Source: Elioraea sp051860475 (lineage in GTDB: Bacteria; Pseudomonadota; Alphaproteobacteria; Acetobacterales; Acetobacteraceae). Taken from it: a stretch of 13,603 nucleotides of DNA. The translations under genes and the position numbers were made by a program. Where the stretch lies: contig NZ_JBHYDW010000123.1 of NCBI RefSeq assembly GCF_051860475.1, positions 1-13,603 on the forward strand, read 5' to 3'. The notes beneath the pieces are model-generated. The model was not told where the DNA came from and did not search any database. It saw only the letters and a list, made by a program, of their open reading frames with translations. Positions 7,220-12,906 of this stretch are shown piece by piece; position 1 is the stretch's first letter; each line of letters begins with the position of its first letter.

Positions 7220-7242
7220 TGGTGCCCAGGACTGGGGTTGAA
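7220..7242 (-). repeat. Partial copy of tRNA-Phe 3' end (candidate att site, distal end of island)
   Basis: Bases 7220-7242 match the tRNA-Phe 3' end (8368-8390) at 18 of 23 positions. The first 11 bases, TGGTGCCCAGG, are identical; they encode the acceptor 3' strand plus CCA end. On the minus strand the copy keeps tRNA spacing: a T-loop-like TTCAACC, a 5-base stem strand, the 7-base acceptor strand and ACCA. No other tRNA arms are present, so it is not a gene. Such a copy at the far end of an insert is the usual trace of integration by a tyrosine recombinase at a tRNA 3' end. Confidence 0.7.
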
Positions 7243-7265
7243 GCGCCATGAATTCAGATTCCACC

Positions 7266-8186
7266 CTACAATCCATAGTATGCCTTTACGGCCCCCTTGA
7301 TGAGTTCTGTGGCGGCCGCCTTGCCCATTCCCCATAGCTCTCCGGGCGTCTGCCTCGCTTTGTCAGCGATCCAGTCCTTTGTCCGCTTGCCAAGCGTTTC
7401 TGCTGTGCTGCCCGGCGTTTCCGCCTCAACGATCGTGGCAAGTTCCCTGGCGTCGCTTTCTGCCACCCCTCTCTCGGCAAGCGCCCGGATAAGACTCGCG
7501 GCGTCGCCCTTGACGACGTTGACGGTAAACGACCCCGATATCTCACTTCCGGAAATGAACGTTGCGTTTCCATAGACAGTCGTGTTGGTGATTTGCGTCA
7601 CGGAGTCAGCGGCTTCCTTTCTGGGCGCATCGAGCCTTTGACCGACGGCGATCGTCGCCGCCTCTGGGACCTTCTTCTCCAACTCAATCGTAAGGTCGAG
7701 GACCTTTGCGCGCACAGCGGCTTGCACCCTAGTGAACGCCGTGAGGTCGAACAGGCCATTGAGCCGCACGAGCCTGTGGTGCTCCATAAGCTTGTCTTGC
7801 AGTTGTAGCTGTAGATCCCCGGCGTTGATTGCAAATTGGGCGTTTTTCTCGGATCGGATGATGATACTGTCGATTACGGAGATGCTTTCACGGATCTCGA
7901 ATGTTTTCCAATGCGGAGATGCGTGCTTTGAGATCAAAGTACTAGGTACTGGAACATCGTTAAGTATTTGTCCGTATCCCTGAAACACGCCGCTGTATGC
8001 AATAGTTGTCTTTCGATAATCCGGCACAAGAACGTCCTTCGGATAACCCTCCGTTTCGTGCCGTACCCAATCCTCAAGTCTGTCGCTTCCAAGCCGACTG
8101 GCCAAGAATCGCAGTTTGAGCAGGGTTGGTCCGAGTGCGGAGCCCTCGGCTAGGAGAGCGGCCTGGATTTTGCTCAGCAGGCTCAT
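7266..8186 (-). CDS. AbiTii domain-containing protein (putative phage-defence protein)
   Basis: A 306-aa protein of unknown biochemistry. The N-terminal half resembles the AbiTii domain: SLLSKIQAALL at the start, then LASRLGSDRLEDWVRHETEG (28-47) followed by YP, and YRKTTIAYSGVFQGYG (57-72). The family is named after a lactococcal abortive-infection protein. The middle is helical with a possible coiled coil (about 125-175). The C-terminal part has a short beta-rich stretch (VYGNATFISGSEISGSFTVN, about 204-223), then VKGDAASLIRALAERGVAESDARELA and the end motif GAVKAYYGL, a tail I recall from many such proteins. Start: ATG at 8186 with AGGA six bases upstream. Its GC is far below its neighbours, and it sits between tRNA-Phe and a copy of the tRNA 3' end, so it was probably acquired. 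The family assignment is from memory; toxicity or defence is not shown here. Confidence 0.78.
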   Translation of the reverse strand: MSLLSKIQAALLAEGSALGPTLLKLRFLASRLGSDRLEDWVRHETEGYPKDVLVPDYRKTTIAYSGVFQGYGQILNDVPVPSTLISKHASPHWKTFEIRESISVIDSIIIRSEKNAQFAINAGDLQLQLQDKLMEHHRLVRLNGLFDLTAFTRVQAAVRAKVLDLTIELEKKVPEAATIAVGQRLDAPRKEAADSVTQITNTTVYGNATFISGSEISGSFTVNVVKGDAASLIRALAERGVAESDARELATIVEAETPGSTAETLGKRTKDWIADKARQTPGELWGMGKAAATELIKGAVKAYYGL

Positions 8187-8196
8187 GCATCTTCCT

Positions 8197-8210
8197 ACGA
8201 CTTAGGTCGT
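8197..8210. promoter_or_regulatory. Short inverted repeat upstream of the AbiTii-type gene
   Basis: ACGAC at 8197-8201 and GTCGT at 8206-8210 form a perfect 5-bp inverted repeat around TTAG. It lies just upstream of the ribosome binding site of the AbiTii-type gene, so it could be an operator or a small leader hairpin. No clear -35/-10 pair is visible nearby. Chance occurrence is possible. Confidence 0.25.
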
Positions 8211-8367
8211 TGGCGGGCCCTACGGCAGAACGAGCGGTACTGCGATCGGGCCAGGCCAAACGTCCCTGCGGTTTCCCCTTGCGCATCGGCGCACTGAGCG
8301 GTTGGAGGAGATGCTGATTGAAGAAACCGTGGGTGGGAAGCGTCGCGCCGCAAACAGAATCAGAAAG

Positions 8368-8443
8368 TGGTGCCCAGGGCCGGAATCGAACCAGCGACAC
8401 CGTGATTTTCAGTCACGTGCTCTACCAACTGAGCTACCTGGGC
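8368..8443 (-). tRNA. tRNA-Phe (anticodon GAA), CCA encoded
   Basis: The minus strand folds as a complete 76-base tRNA. The acceptor stem is GCCCAGG with CCTGGGC. The D-arm is GCTC-AGTTGGTA-GAGC, and the anticodon arm is CGTGA-CTGAAAA-TCACG with anticodon GAA. The T-arm is GCTGG-TTCGATT-CCGGC, and an encoded ACCA ends at 8368. It reads phenylalanine codons UUU/UUC. Its 5' end overlaps the last 10 bases of yacG, and the yacG TAG lies inside the tRNA at 8436-8434, so it is likely cotranscribed with the infA-maf-RNase-yacG cluster. Its 3' end is the apparent integration site of the adjacent low-GC island; the tRNA is intact. Confidence 0.97.
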
Positions 8444-8652
8444 CCACGGCGCGAGGGCGGCGTCATAGCCGGATCGCTCGGGCCTGTCCACTCCGACCCC
8501 GGGTCGGGCGGCTCCTCGGTCTCGACCCGGTAGGCGCCGCTGAACCAGCGATGCAGGTCGACATCCGCGCAGCGGCGCGAGCAGAACGGGCGGAACTGCA
8601 CCTCGGTCGGCTTGCCGCAGATCGGGCAGCGCGAGGCGCGGGCTTCAGCCAT
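8434..8652 (-). CDS. yacG: DNA gyrase inhibitor YacG (zinc-binding)
   Basis: A 72-aa small zinc protein. The four ligands are Cys9, Cys12, Cys24 and Cys28 in CPICGKP and FCSRRCADVDLHRWF, the YacG signature, followed by SGAYRVETEEP, an acidic segment typical of the family. In E. coli YacG binds GyrB and inhibits gyrase. Start: the ATG at 8652 has GGAGG nine bases upstream; the ATG at 8661 would put that site directly against it. The gene overlaps the RNase E/G stop by 8 bases. The C-terminal tail (PGSEWTGPSD onwards) is Pro/Arg-rich and unconserved, and it runs into the tRNA-Phe gene, where the stop codon lies. The position after maf and RNase is the usual alphaproteobacterial one. Confidence 0.93.
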   Translation of the reverse strand: MAEARASRCPICGKPTEVQFRPFCSRRCADVDLHRWFSGAYRVETEEPPDPGSEWTGPSDPAMTPPSRRGPR

Positions 8653-9865
8653 GGCCGGCATCCTCCACTCTCCAGCCGTGCGGCGCCAGCGCCGGATCGG
8701 GGACCAGGTCGGCTGCCCGCCCGAGCCGTACGGCGAGGAACGCGAGCGCGGCCGTCTCGTCGCGTGCCGCGTCGATCACCGCGGGTGCGGCGCGGAGCCG
8801 CGGCGGTCTGCCGGGCCGCGCCTCGGCCTCGCGCCACAGCGCGCGCAGCGCCGCGAGCGCCGTCGTCGTCGCTGAAGGAACCACGGCGCAGACCGGCGTG
8901 CCCAGCAACTCGGCGAGCGGGGGACGGATCCGCGGCCGCACCACCTCGAGCAGGCCCGCGCGCGAGAACCCAAGCACGCGCGGGGCAAGCGGATCGGCGG
9001 CGAACACCGCCTCGGCAGCCAGCCGCAGCGCCTCGCGCGCGCCGCGCCCCCCGGGCAGGCCGGCGAGGTCGATCGCGATCACGCCCGAGAGGTTGCGCAG
9101 CACCACCTGCCGCGCGATCCCGGCCAGGGCCGTGCGGTTCGCCGACTCTCGCCGCCGCCGCGCTGCCTCGCGCCCCGCGCCCCCGGAGAGATCGACGTCG
9201 ATCGCCGTCAGCGCGGGCGTGATCGCGATGCGCAGCCTGACTCCCGGTGCGACCTCGACCTCCGGCTCGGCGAGCGCGGCGAGCTCCGTCTCGATCGCAC
9301 CGTCGAGCAACGGCGCCGGCCCCCGGTGCACCGCGATCCGCTCCGCCACCGTCGGCACCGCCGCGCGCAGCGCCAGTGCGTGGTCCGCCTCATCGACGAC
9401 GATCCGCGCTGGCGCTTCGCCCGCCATCAGCCACTGCGCCGCGAGCGGTGGGGCGGTGCGCAGCCGCGACGGAGCCACCCGCGGTGGCGACGCCTCACGC
9501 AGCGCAGGCTCGACCCGCGCGGTCACGCGCGGCCCCTTGCTGCCCATCGCCGCGCGCACGACGCGCACCATCATCGCCTGTCCTTCGCGCAGCAGCGTTC
9601 CGATCGGCCGCACCGCCGCACCCTCAAGGCGCTCCGGATCAGCCTCCTCGGCCGGGAGGAACGCCTGGACGCCGTCCGCCAGCGCGACGAACGCGCCGGC
9701 GAGCCCCGGGACCACCGAGACCACGCGCGCGCGATGCACCTCGCCGACGCGATCCGGATGACCCAGGCGTTCGAGTCCGAACGCGATCACCTGGTCGCCC
9801 GCCAGCCCGACCAGCCGGCGCTCGCCCGGGCCGCACGTGATCAGCAGCCGCTCGACGCGACCCAT
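8645..9865 (-). CDS. Ribonuclease E/G family protein (short, lacks zinc-link)
   Basis: A 406-aa endoribonuclease-like protein for RNA processing or decay. Order of parts: a short N-terminal strand region (MGRVERLLITCGPGERRL); an S1-like region about 38-120 with GAFVALADGVQAFLPAEEA and GSKGPRVTARVE, the latter matching the 5'-end sensor area; then the DNase I-like catalytic part, with AIDVD at 221-225 (Asp223) and GVIAIDLAG at 261-269 (Asp266). These fit the two magnesium aspartates of RNase E. The family's CPxC zinc-link is missing; only a lone Cys occurs in LGTPVCAVV. It is shorter than RNase G (~490 aa). Start: ATG at 9865, overlapping maf by 25 bases, with no good ribosome site. This is the divergent form seen after maf in alphaproteobacteria, and its activity is uncertain. 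Confidence 0.87.
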   Translation of the reverse strand: MGRVERLLITCGPGERRLVGLAGDQVIAFGLERLGHPDRVGEVHRARVVSVVPGLAGAFVALADGVQAFLPAEEADPERLEGAAVRPIGTLLREGQAMMVRVVRAAMGSKGPRVTARVEPALREASPPRVAPSRLRTAPPLAAQWLMAGEAPARIVVDEADHALALRAAVPTVAERIAVHRGPAPLLDGAIETELAALAEPEVEVAPGVRLRIAITPALTAIDVDLSGGAGREAARRRRESANRTALAGIARQVVLRNLSGVIAIDLAGLPGGRGAREALRLAAEAVFAADPLAPRVLGFSRAGLLEVVRPRIRPPLAELLGTPVCAVVPSATTTALAALRALWREAEARPGRPPRLRAAPAVIDAARDETAALAFLAVRLGRAADLVPDPALAPHGWRVEDAGHG

Positions 9866-10470
9866 CGCGGGGGAAAGCCGAGCCCGGTCAGCAACGCCGC
9901 CGTCTCGGCGAGCGGCAGCCCGACCACGGCACTGTACGAGCCGGAAACGAACCGCACGAACGCGCCGGCCCGGCCCTGGATGGCGTAGCCGCCGGCCTTG
10001 CCGTGCCACTCGCCGGTCGCGAGATAGCCGGCGATCTCCGCCGGCGTCAGTCGCTTGAACGTCACGGTCGTGGTGACGAGGCGCTCGGCCCGCCGCCCAT
10101 CCGGAGCGATCGCGCAAACGCCCGCGTGGACGCGATGGCGCCGGCCCGAGAGCAGCGCCAGGCACGCGCGAGCCTCGTCCTCGGTCTCGGCCTTCGGCAA
10201 GGCCCGCCGCCCGGCCGCGACCACCGAGTCCGCACCCAGCACCAGGGCCCCGGGATGCGCGACCGCCACCGCCTCGGCCTTCGCGCGCGCCAAACGTCGC
10301 GCCATCCGCGCGGGAAGCTCACGGCGAAGCGGGGTCTCGTCGATCTCCGCTGGCGCGATCACGTCGGGCACGATCCCGATCTGGTTGAGCAGGTCGCGCC
10401 GTCGCGGCGAGGAGGACGCAAGCACGAACAGGCCGCGCGCCTGCGCGGCAGAGGCCGGACTGGCCGTCAC
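9841..10470 (-). CDS. maf: Maf family nucleoside triphosphate pyrophosphatase
   Basis: A 209-aa house-cleaning enzyme that hydrolyses non-canonical or pyrimidine nucleoside triphosphates to monophosphate and pyrophosphate in the cytoplasm. Motifs: LASSSPRRRDLL (18-28), the ID-E pair in PAEIDETP (about 40-47), VLGADSVV with catalytic Asp81, and GEWHGKAGGYAIQG (153-166). The last is the specificity loop, of the dTTP/UTP type. GADSVV has Ser where Thr is commoner. Length is normal. Start: GTG at 10470, forming a GTGA overlap with the infA stop, so translation is probably coupled to infA. A short Ala-rich lead precedes the conserved start; no ATG fits better. The 3' end overlaps the RNase E/G gene by 25 bases. 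Confidence 0.94.
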   Translation of the reverse strand: MTASPASAAQARGLFVLASSSPRRRDLLNQIGIVPDVIAPAEIDETPLRRELPARMARRLARAKAEAVAVAHPGALVLGADSVVAAGRRALPKAETEDEARACLALLSGRRHRVHAGVCAIAPDGRRAERLVTTTVTFKRLTPAEIAGYLATGEWHGKAGGYAIQGRAGAFVRFVSGSYSAVVGLPLAETAALLTGLGFPPRWVASSGC

Positions 10471-10685
10471 TTGAAGCGGAAGGTGATCCTGCCCTTCGTC
10501 AGGTCGTAGGGCGTCATTTCGACCTTCACCCGGTCACCCGCCAGCACGCGGATCCGGTTCTTGCGCATCTTGCCCGAGGTGTGGGCAAGAATGACGTGCT
10601 CGTTGTCGAGCTTCACGCGGAACATGGCGTTGGGCAGCAGCTCCGTCACCATGCCGTCGAACTCGATCATGTCCTCTTTCGGCAT
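10467..10685 (-). CDS. infA: Translation initiation factor IF-1
   Basis: A 72-aa protein, the standard length for IF-1, which binds the 30S A site during initiation. It is a single OB-fold. Highly conserved text is seen throughout: MPKEDMIEFDGMVTELLPNA, MFRVKL, ILAHTSGKMRKNRIRVLAGD and VKVEMTPYDLTKGRI, ending FRFK. Start: ATG at 10685, preceded by AAGAGG four bases upstream. It heads the run infA-maf-RNase E/G-yacG-tRNA-Phe, in which each gene overlaps the next, and follows hisD after 174 bases. A candidate promoter lies in that gap. The TTGACC-type promoter and own ribosome site suit a gene needed at high level. Confidence 0.98.
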   Translation of the reverse strand: MPKEDMIEFDGMVTELLPNAMFRVKLDNEHVILAHTSGKMRKNRIRVLAGDRVKVEMTPYDLTKGRITFRFK

Positions 10686-10721
10686 CAGACCTCTTTCCAA
10701 GGGGCATTCGACTGGGCCGGG

Positions 10722-10750
10722 AACATGATCCCCGGCAAAACAAGGGTCAA
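10722..10750 (-). promoter_or_regulatory. infA: Candidate promoter of infA
   Basis: On the minus strand TTGACC (10750-10745) and CATGTT (10727-10722) are separated by exactly 17 bases. The -35 matches five of six consensus bases and the -10 three of six. The start point would fall near 10715, giving a leader of about 30 bases. The -10 region lies inside an imperfect palindrome (GGGA-n-CATG-n-TCCC, 10720-10733), possibly an operator. Confidence 0.5.
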
Positions 10751-10803
10751 GGACAGCGAAGGGGGCCGCGCGCAGGTGGCGCCCTGGCCAGCGGTGCAGA
10801 TCC

Positions 10804-10827
10804 AAACCCAAACCCAAACCCAAACCC
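10804..10827. repeat. Tandem hexamer (AAACCC)4 with G-quadruplex potential
   Basis: Four perfect AAACCC units stand in tandem, preceded by CC and followed after one or two short spacers by further CCC runs at 10830-10832 and 10837-10839. The minus strand, which is the sense strand for hisD and infA, therefore has six GGG tracts within 33 bases, four of them separated by TTT. That meets the usual rule for an intramolecular G-quadruplex. The repeat lies 20 bases past the region's hisD stop side and upstream of the candidate infA promoter, so it could act in the hisD 3' end or in DNA upstream of infA. Confidence 0.9.
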
Positions 10828-10859
10828 TGCCCTCTGCCCGCAAGCTCCTCCTCGCCCAC

Positions 10860-12152
10860 CTACATCCGCATCGACACCGACAGCGCGTGGGCCCCGAGCC
10901 CCTCCGCCTCCGCCAGACGGACCGCCGCTGGTCCGATCGCGGCGAGCGCCGCCGCGTCGGCCGCCACCCAGGTGGTGCGCTTGAGGAAGTCGAACACCGA
11001 CAACCCAGAGGCGAAGCGGGCCGTACGGCTGGTCGGCAGCACATGGTTGGGACCAGCGACATAGTCGCCGATCGCCTCTGGCGCGTGATGCCCGAGGAAG
11101 ACCGCTCCCGCGTGGCGGATGCGCGCGAACAGCCGCGCTGGCTCCGCAACCGCGAGCTCCAGATGCTCGGGTGCCAGCCGGTTCGCCAGCTCGGCCGCCT
11201 CGTCGAGATCGCGCACCACGATCACGGCGCCGTGCGCGCGCCACGACGCGCCGGCCACCGCCGTTCGCGGCAGTGTCGCCAGCGCGCGCTCGACCGCCAC
11301 CGCCACCGCATCCGCCAGCGCCGCATCGGGCGTGACCAGCACCGCCTGCGCGGCCTCATCGTGCTCGGCCTGCGCGAGCAGATCGACCGCGACCCACTCC
11401 GGCCGCGCGGTCGCGTCCGCGATCACCAGCACCTCGGAGGGGCCGGCGATCGAATCGATGCCGACATGGCCGAACACCTGCCGCTTCGCCTCGGCCACAT
11501 AGGCGTTTCCCGGACCGACAATGCGATCCACCGGCGCGATCGTCTCGGTGCCGTAGGCGAGCGCGGCGACCGCCTGCGCCCCGCCGATGCGGTAGATCTC
11601 GGCAACACCCGCGCGTTGTGCCGCCGCCAGCACCGCCGGGTTCAGCACACCATCCGGCGCGGGCACGCACATTGCGATGCGCGCCACGCCGGCGACGCGC
11701 GCCGGCATCGCGTTCATCAGCACCGAGGACGGGTAGGCCGCCTTGCCGCCCGGCACGTAGATGCCGACCGCATCGAGCGGCCCCCAGCGCATGCCGAGAT
11801 GCACGCCGGCGTTGTCGCGCGTGGCGAGGTCGGCCGGCATCTGCGCGCGATGGAATGCTTCGATCCGCCGTGCCGCGAGATCGATCGCACCGCGCAGATC
11901 ACCGGGGACTTCTGCGACCGCCGCCACGATCTCGTCCGGGCCGATCGCGAACTGATCGGGGGTCAGGTCCAGCCGGTCGAAGCGCGAGGTGTAGCGCGCG
12001 ACCGCCGCATCGCCGTCGGCCCGCACCGCGGCAAGGATCGCCGCCACCACCTCGACCACCCCGGGCACCGCCTGCTCGCGGTCGGCCAGCAGCGCCGCGA
12101 AATCCGCCTCGAACCCGGGCTCGGCCGTGGCGAGCCGGCGCGGGCCGCTCAT
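10860..12152 (-). CDS. hisD: Histidinol dehydrogenase
   Basis: A 430-aa zinc enzyme that oxidises L-histidinol to L-histidine in two NAD-dependent steps, the last stage of the pathway. Conserved parts: GIYVPGGKAAYPSSVLM (130-146), RIGGAQAVAALAYGT (188-202), IVGPGNAYVAEAK (211-223) and GIDSIAGPSE (231-240). Zinc and catalytic residues match the family: Gln261 and His264 in AQAEHDEAAQ, Glu329-His330 in APEHLEL, Asp363 in IGDYVAGPNH, and Glu417/His422 in EGLGAH. Length is normal. The ATG at 12152 overlaps the hisG TGA (ATGA), so the two are translated together. The stop is followed by the 174-bp gap before infA. Confidence 0.98.
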   Translation of the reverse strand: MSGPRRLATAEPGFEADFAALLADREQAVPGVVEVVAAILAAVRADGDAAVARYTSRFDRLDLTPDQFAIGPDEIVAAVAEVPGDLRGAIDLAARRIEAFHRAQMPADLATRDNAGVHLGMRWGPLDAVGIYVPGGKAAYPSSVLMNAMPARVAGVARIAMCVPAPDGVLNPAVLAAAQRAGVAEIYRIGGAQAVAALAYGTETIAPVDRIVGPGNAYVAEAKRQVFGHVGIDSIAGPSEVLVIADATARPEWVAVDLLAQAEHDEAAQAVLVTPDAALADAVAVAVERALATLPRTAVAGASWRAHGAVIVVRDLDEAAELANRLAPEHLELAVAEPARLFARIRHAGAVFLGHHAPEAIGDYVAGPNHVLPTSRTARFASGLSVFDFLKRTTWVAADAAALAAIGPAAVRLAEAEGLGAHALSVSMRM

Positions 12153-12850
12153 CCGGCCGCCACGGCGGCGCGGAACCGCGCCATCCAGGCGCCGATCTGT
12201 TCGGGCCGCGTCTTCAGCGCCGTGCGGTTGACGATCAGCCGCGACGAGACATCCGCCACGTGCTCGATCTCGACCAGCCCGTTCGCGCGCAGCGTCGAGC
12301 CCGTCTGGACCAGATCGAGGATCAGCCGCGACAGCCCGAGCGAGGGGGCGAGCTCCATCGCGCCGGAGAGCTCGATCACTTCCGCCTGCACCCCACGCGT
12401 GGCGAAGTGGCGGCGTGCGATGTTCGGATACTTGCTCGCGACCCGAACCTGGCTCCAGCGGGATGGGTCCTCGCTGATGCCATGCTCGTGCGGCGCCGCG
12501 ATGGAGAGGCGGCAGCGCCCCAGCCGCAGGTCGAGCGGGGCGTAGAGCTCGGGGTAGTCGAACTCCATCAGCACGTCCGAGCCGACCACGCCGATCGCAG
12601 CCGCGCCGAACGCGACGAAGGTGGCGACATCGAACGGCCGCACGCGCACCACGTCGAGCCCGCGCGCGCTGGTCGGGAAGCGCAGCCGCCGGCTGTCCTC
12701 GTCGAGATAGTCGGGTGCGGGCTCGACGCCGGCGCGCTCGAGCAGCGGCGCGAGCTCCTTCAGGATCCGGCCCTTCGGCAGGGCCAGCACCAGCGGCGCA
12801 TCGGGATCGCGCAGGCGGCGCGTCGCGTCGGCGGGGAGGGAGACGGTCAC
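12149..12850 (-). CDS. hisG: ATP phosphoribosyltransferase, short form (HisG-S)
   Basis: A 233-aa catalytic subunit for the first step of histidine synthesis, joining ATP and PRPP. Motifs: LALPKGRIL (22-30), FDVATFVAFGAAAIGVVGSD, RVASKYPNIARRHF, and the PRPP-binding segment ELSGAMELAPSLGL, continuing to LDLVQTGSTLRANGL. It lacks the C-terminal regulatory domain of long HisG (~300 aa). Short forms normally work with HisZ, a synthetase-like regulatory subunit; hisZ is not in this window. Start: GTG at 12850, with no clear Shine-Dalgarno sequence; about 11 bases upstream a TGCTACC could be part of a -10 element, so the message may be leaderless or nearly so. The stop overlaps the hisD start. Confidence 0.96.
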   Translation of the reverse strand: MTVSLPADATRRLRDPDAPLVLALPKGRILKELAPLLERAGVEPAPDYLDEDSRRLRFPTSARGLDVVRVRPFDVATFVAFGAAAIGVVGSDVLMEFDYPELYAPLDLRLGRCRLSIAAPHEHGISEDPSRWSQVRVASKYPNIARRHFATRGVQAEVIELSGAMELAPSLGLSRLILDLVQTGSTLRANGLVEIEHVADVSSRLIVNRTALKTRPEQIGAWMARFRAAVAAG

Positions 12851-12906
12851 AACGATGGTGGTAGCATCGCCCCCGAGCTCAGCGCCACCCCGCGCCCGCG
12901 AGGCTG

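Larger units (their letters stand above)
7220..8390. mobile_element. Small tRNA-Phe-associated genomic island carrying an AbiTii-type gene
   Basis: About 1.15 kb between tRNA-Phe and the ABC importer operon, bounded by direct repeats of the tRNA 3' end (7220-7242 and 8368-8390, 18 of 23 identical). Base composition changes sharply: I counted 26 G+C in the 60 bases from 7861 and 26 of 60 from 7921, against 45 of 60 from 6661. Codon use in its single gene includes many A/T-ending codons that neighbours avoid. It contains one open gene (7266-8186) and no integrase or transposase. The stretch 8187-8367 between that gene and the tRNA is non-coding and holds only a short inverted repeat. I infer a mobilised cargo island or the remnant of a larger element. 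Confidence 0.65.

Noticed and set aside
7220..7242. A second tRNA gene
   Set aside because: Only the T-loop, one T-stem strand and the acceptor 3' strand are present, with no upstream arms, so it is a partial copy.
8187..8367. Small gene or integrase remnant between the AbiTii-type gene and tRNA-Phe
   Set aside because: Short frames here have no ribosome site and no recombinase motif.
10804..10827. CRISPR or telomere contamination
   Set aside because: The units are 6 bases with no spacers, only four copies, and they sit cleanly between hisD and infA, so neither a CRISPR array nor foreign telomere DNA is likely.
10581..12545. Long plus-strand open frame antisense to infA and hisD
   Set aside because: It is rich in Arg, His and Gly, has no domain, and mirrors the codon bias of well-identified minus-strand genes, so it is a GC-driven shadow.
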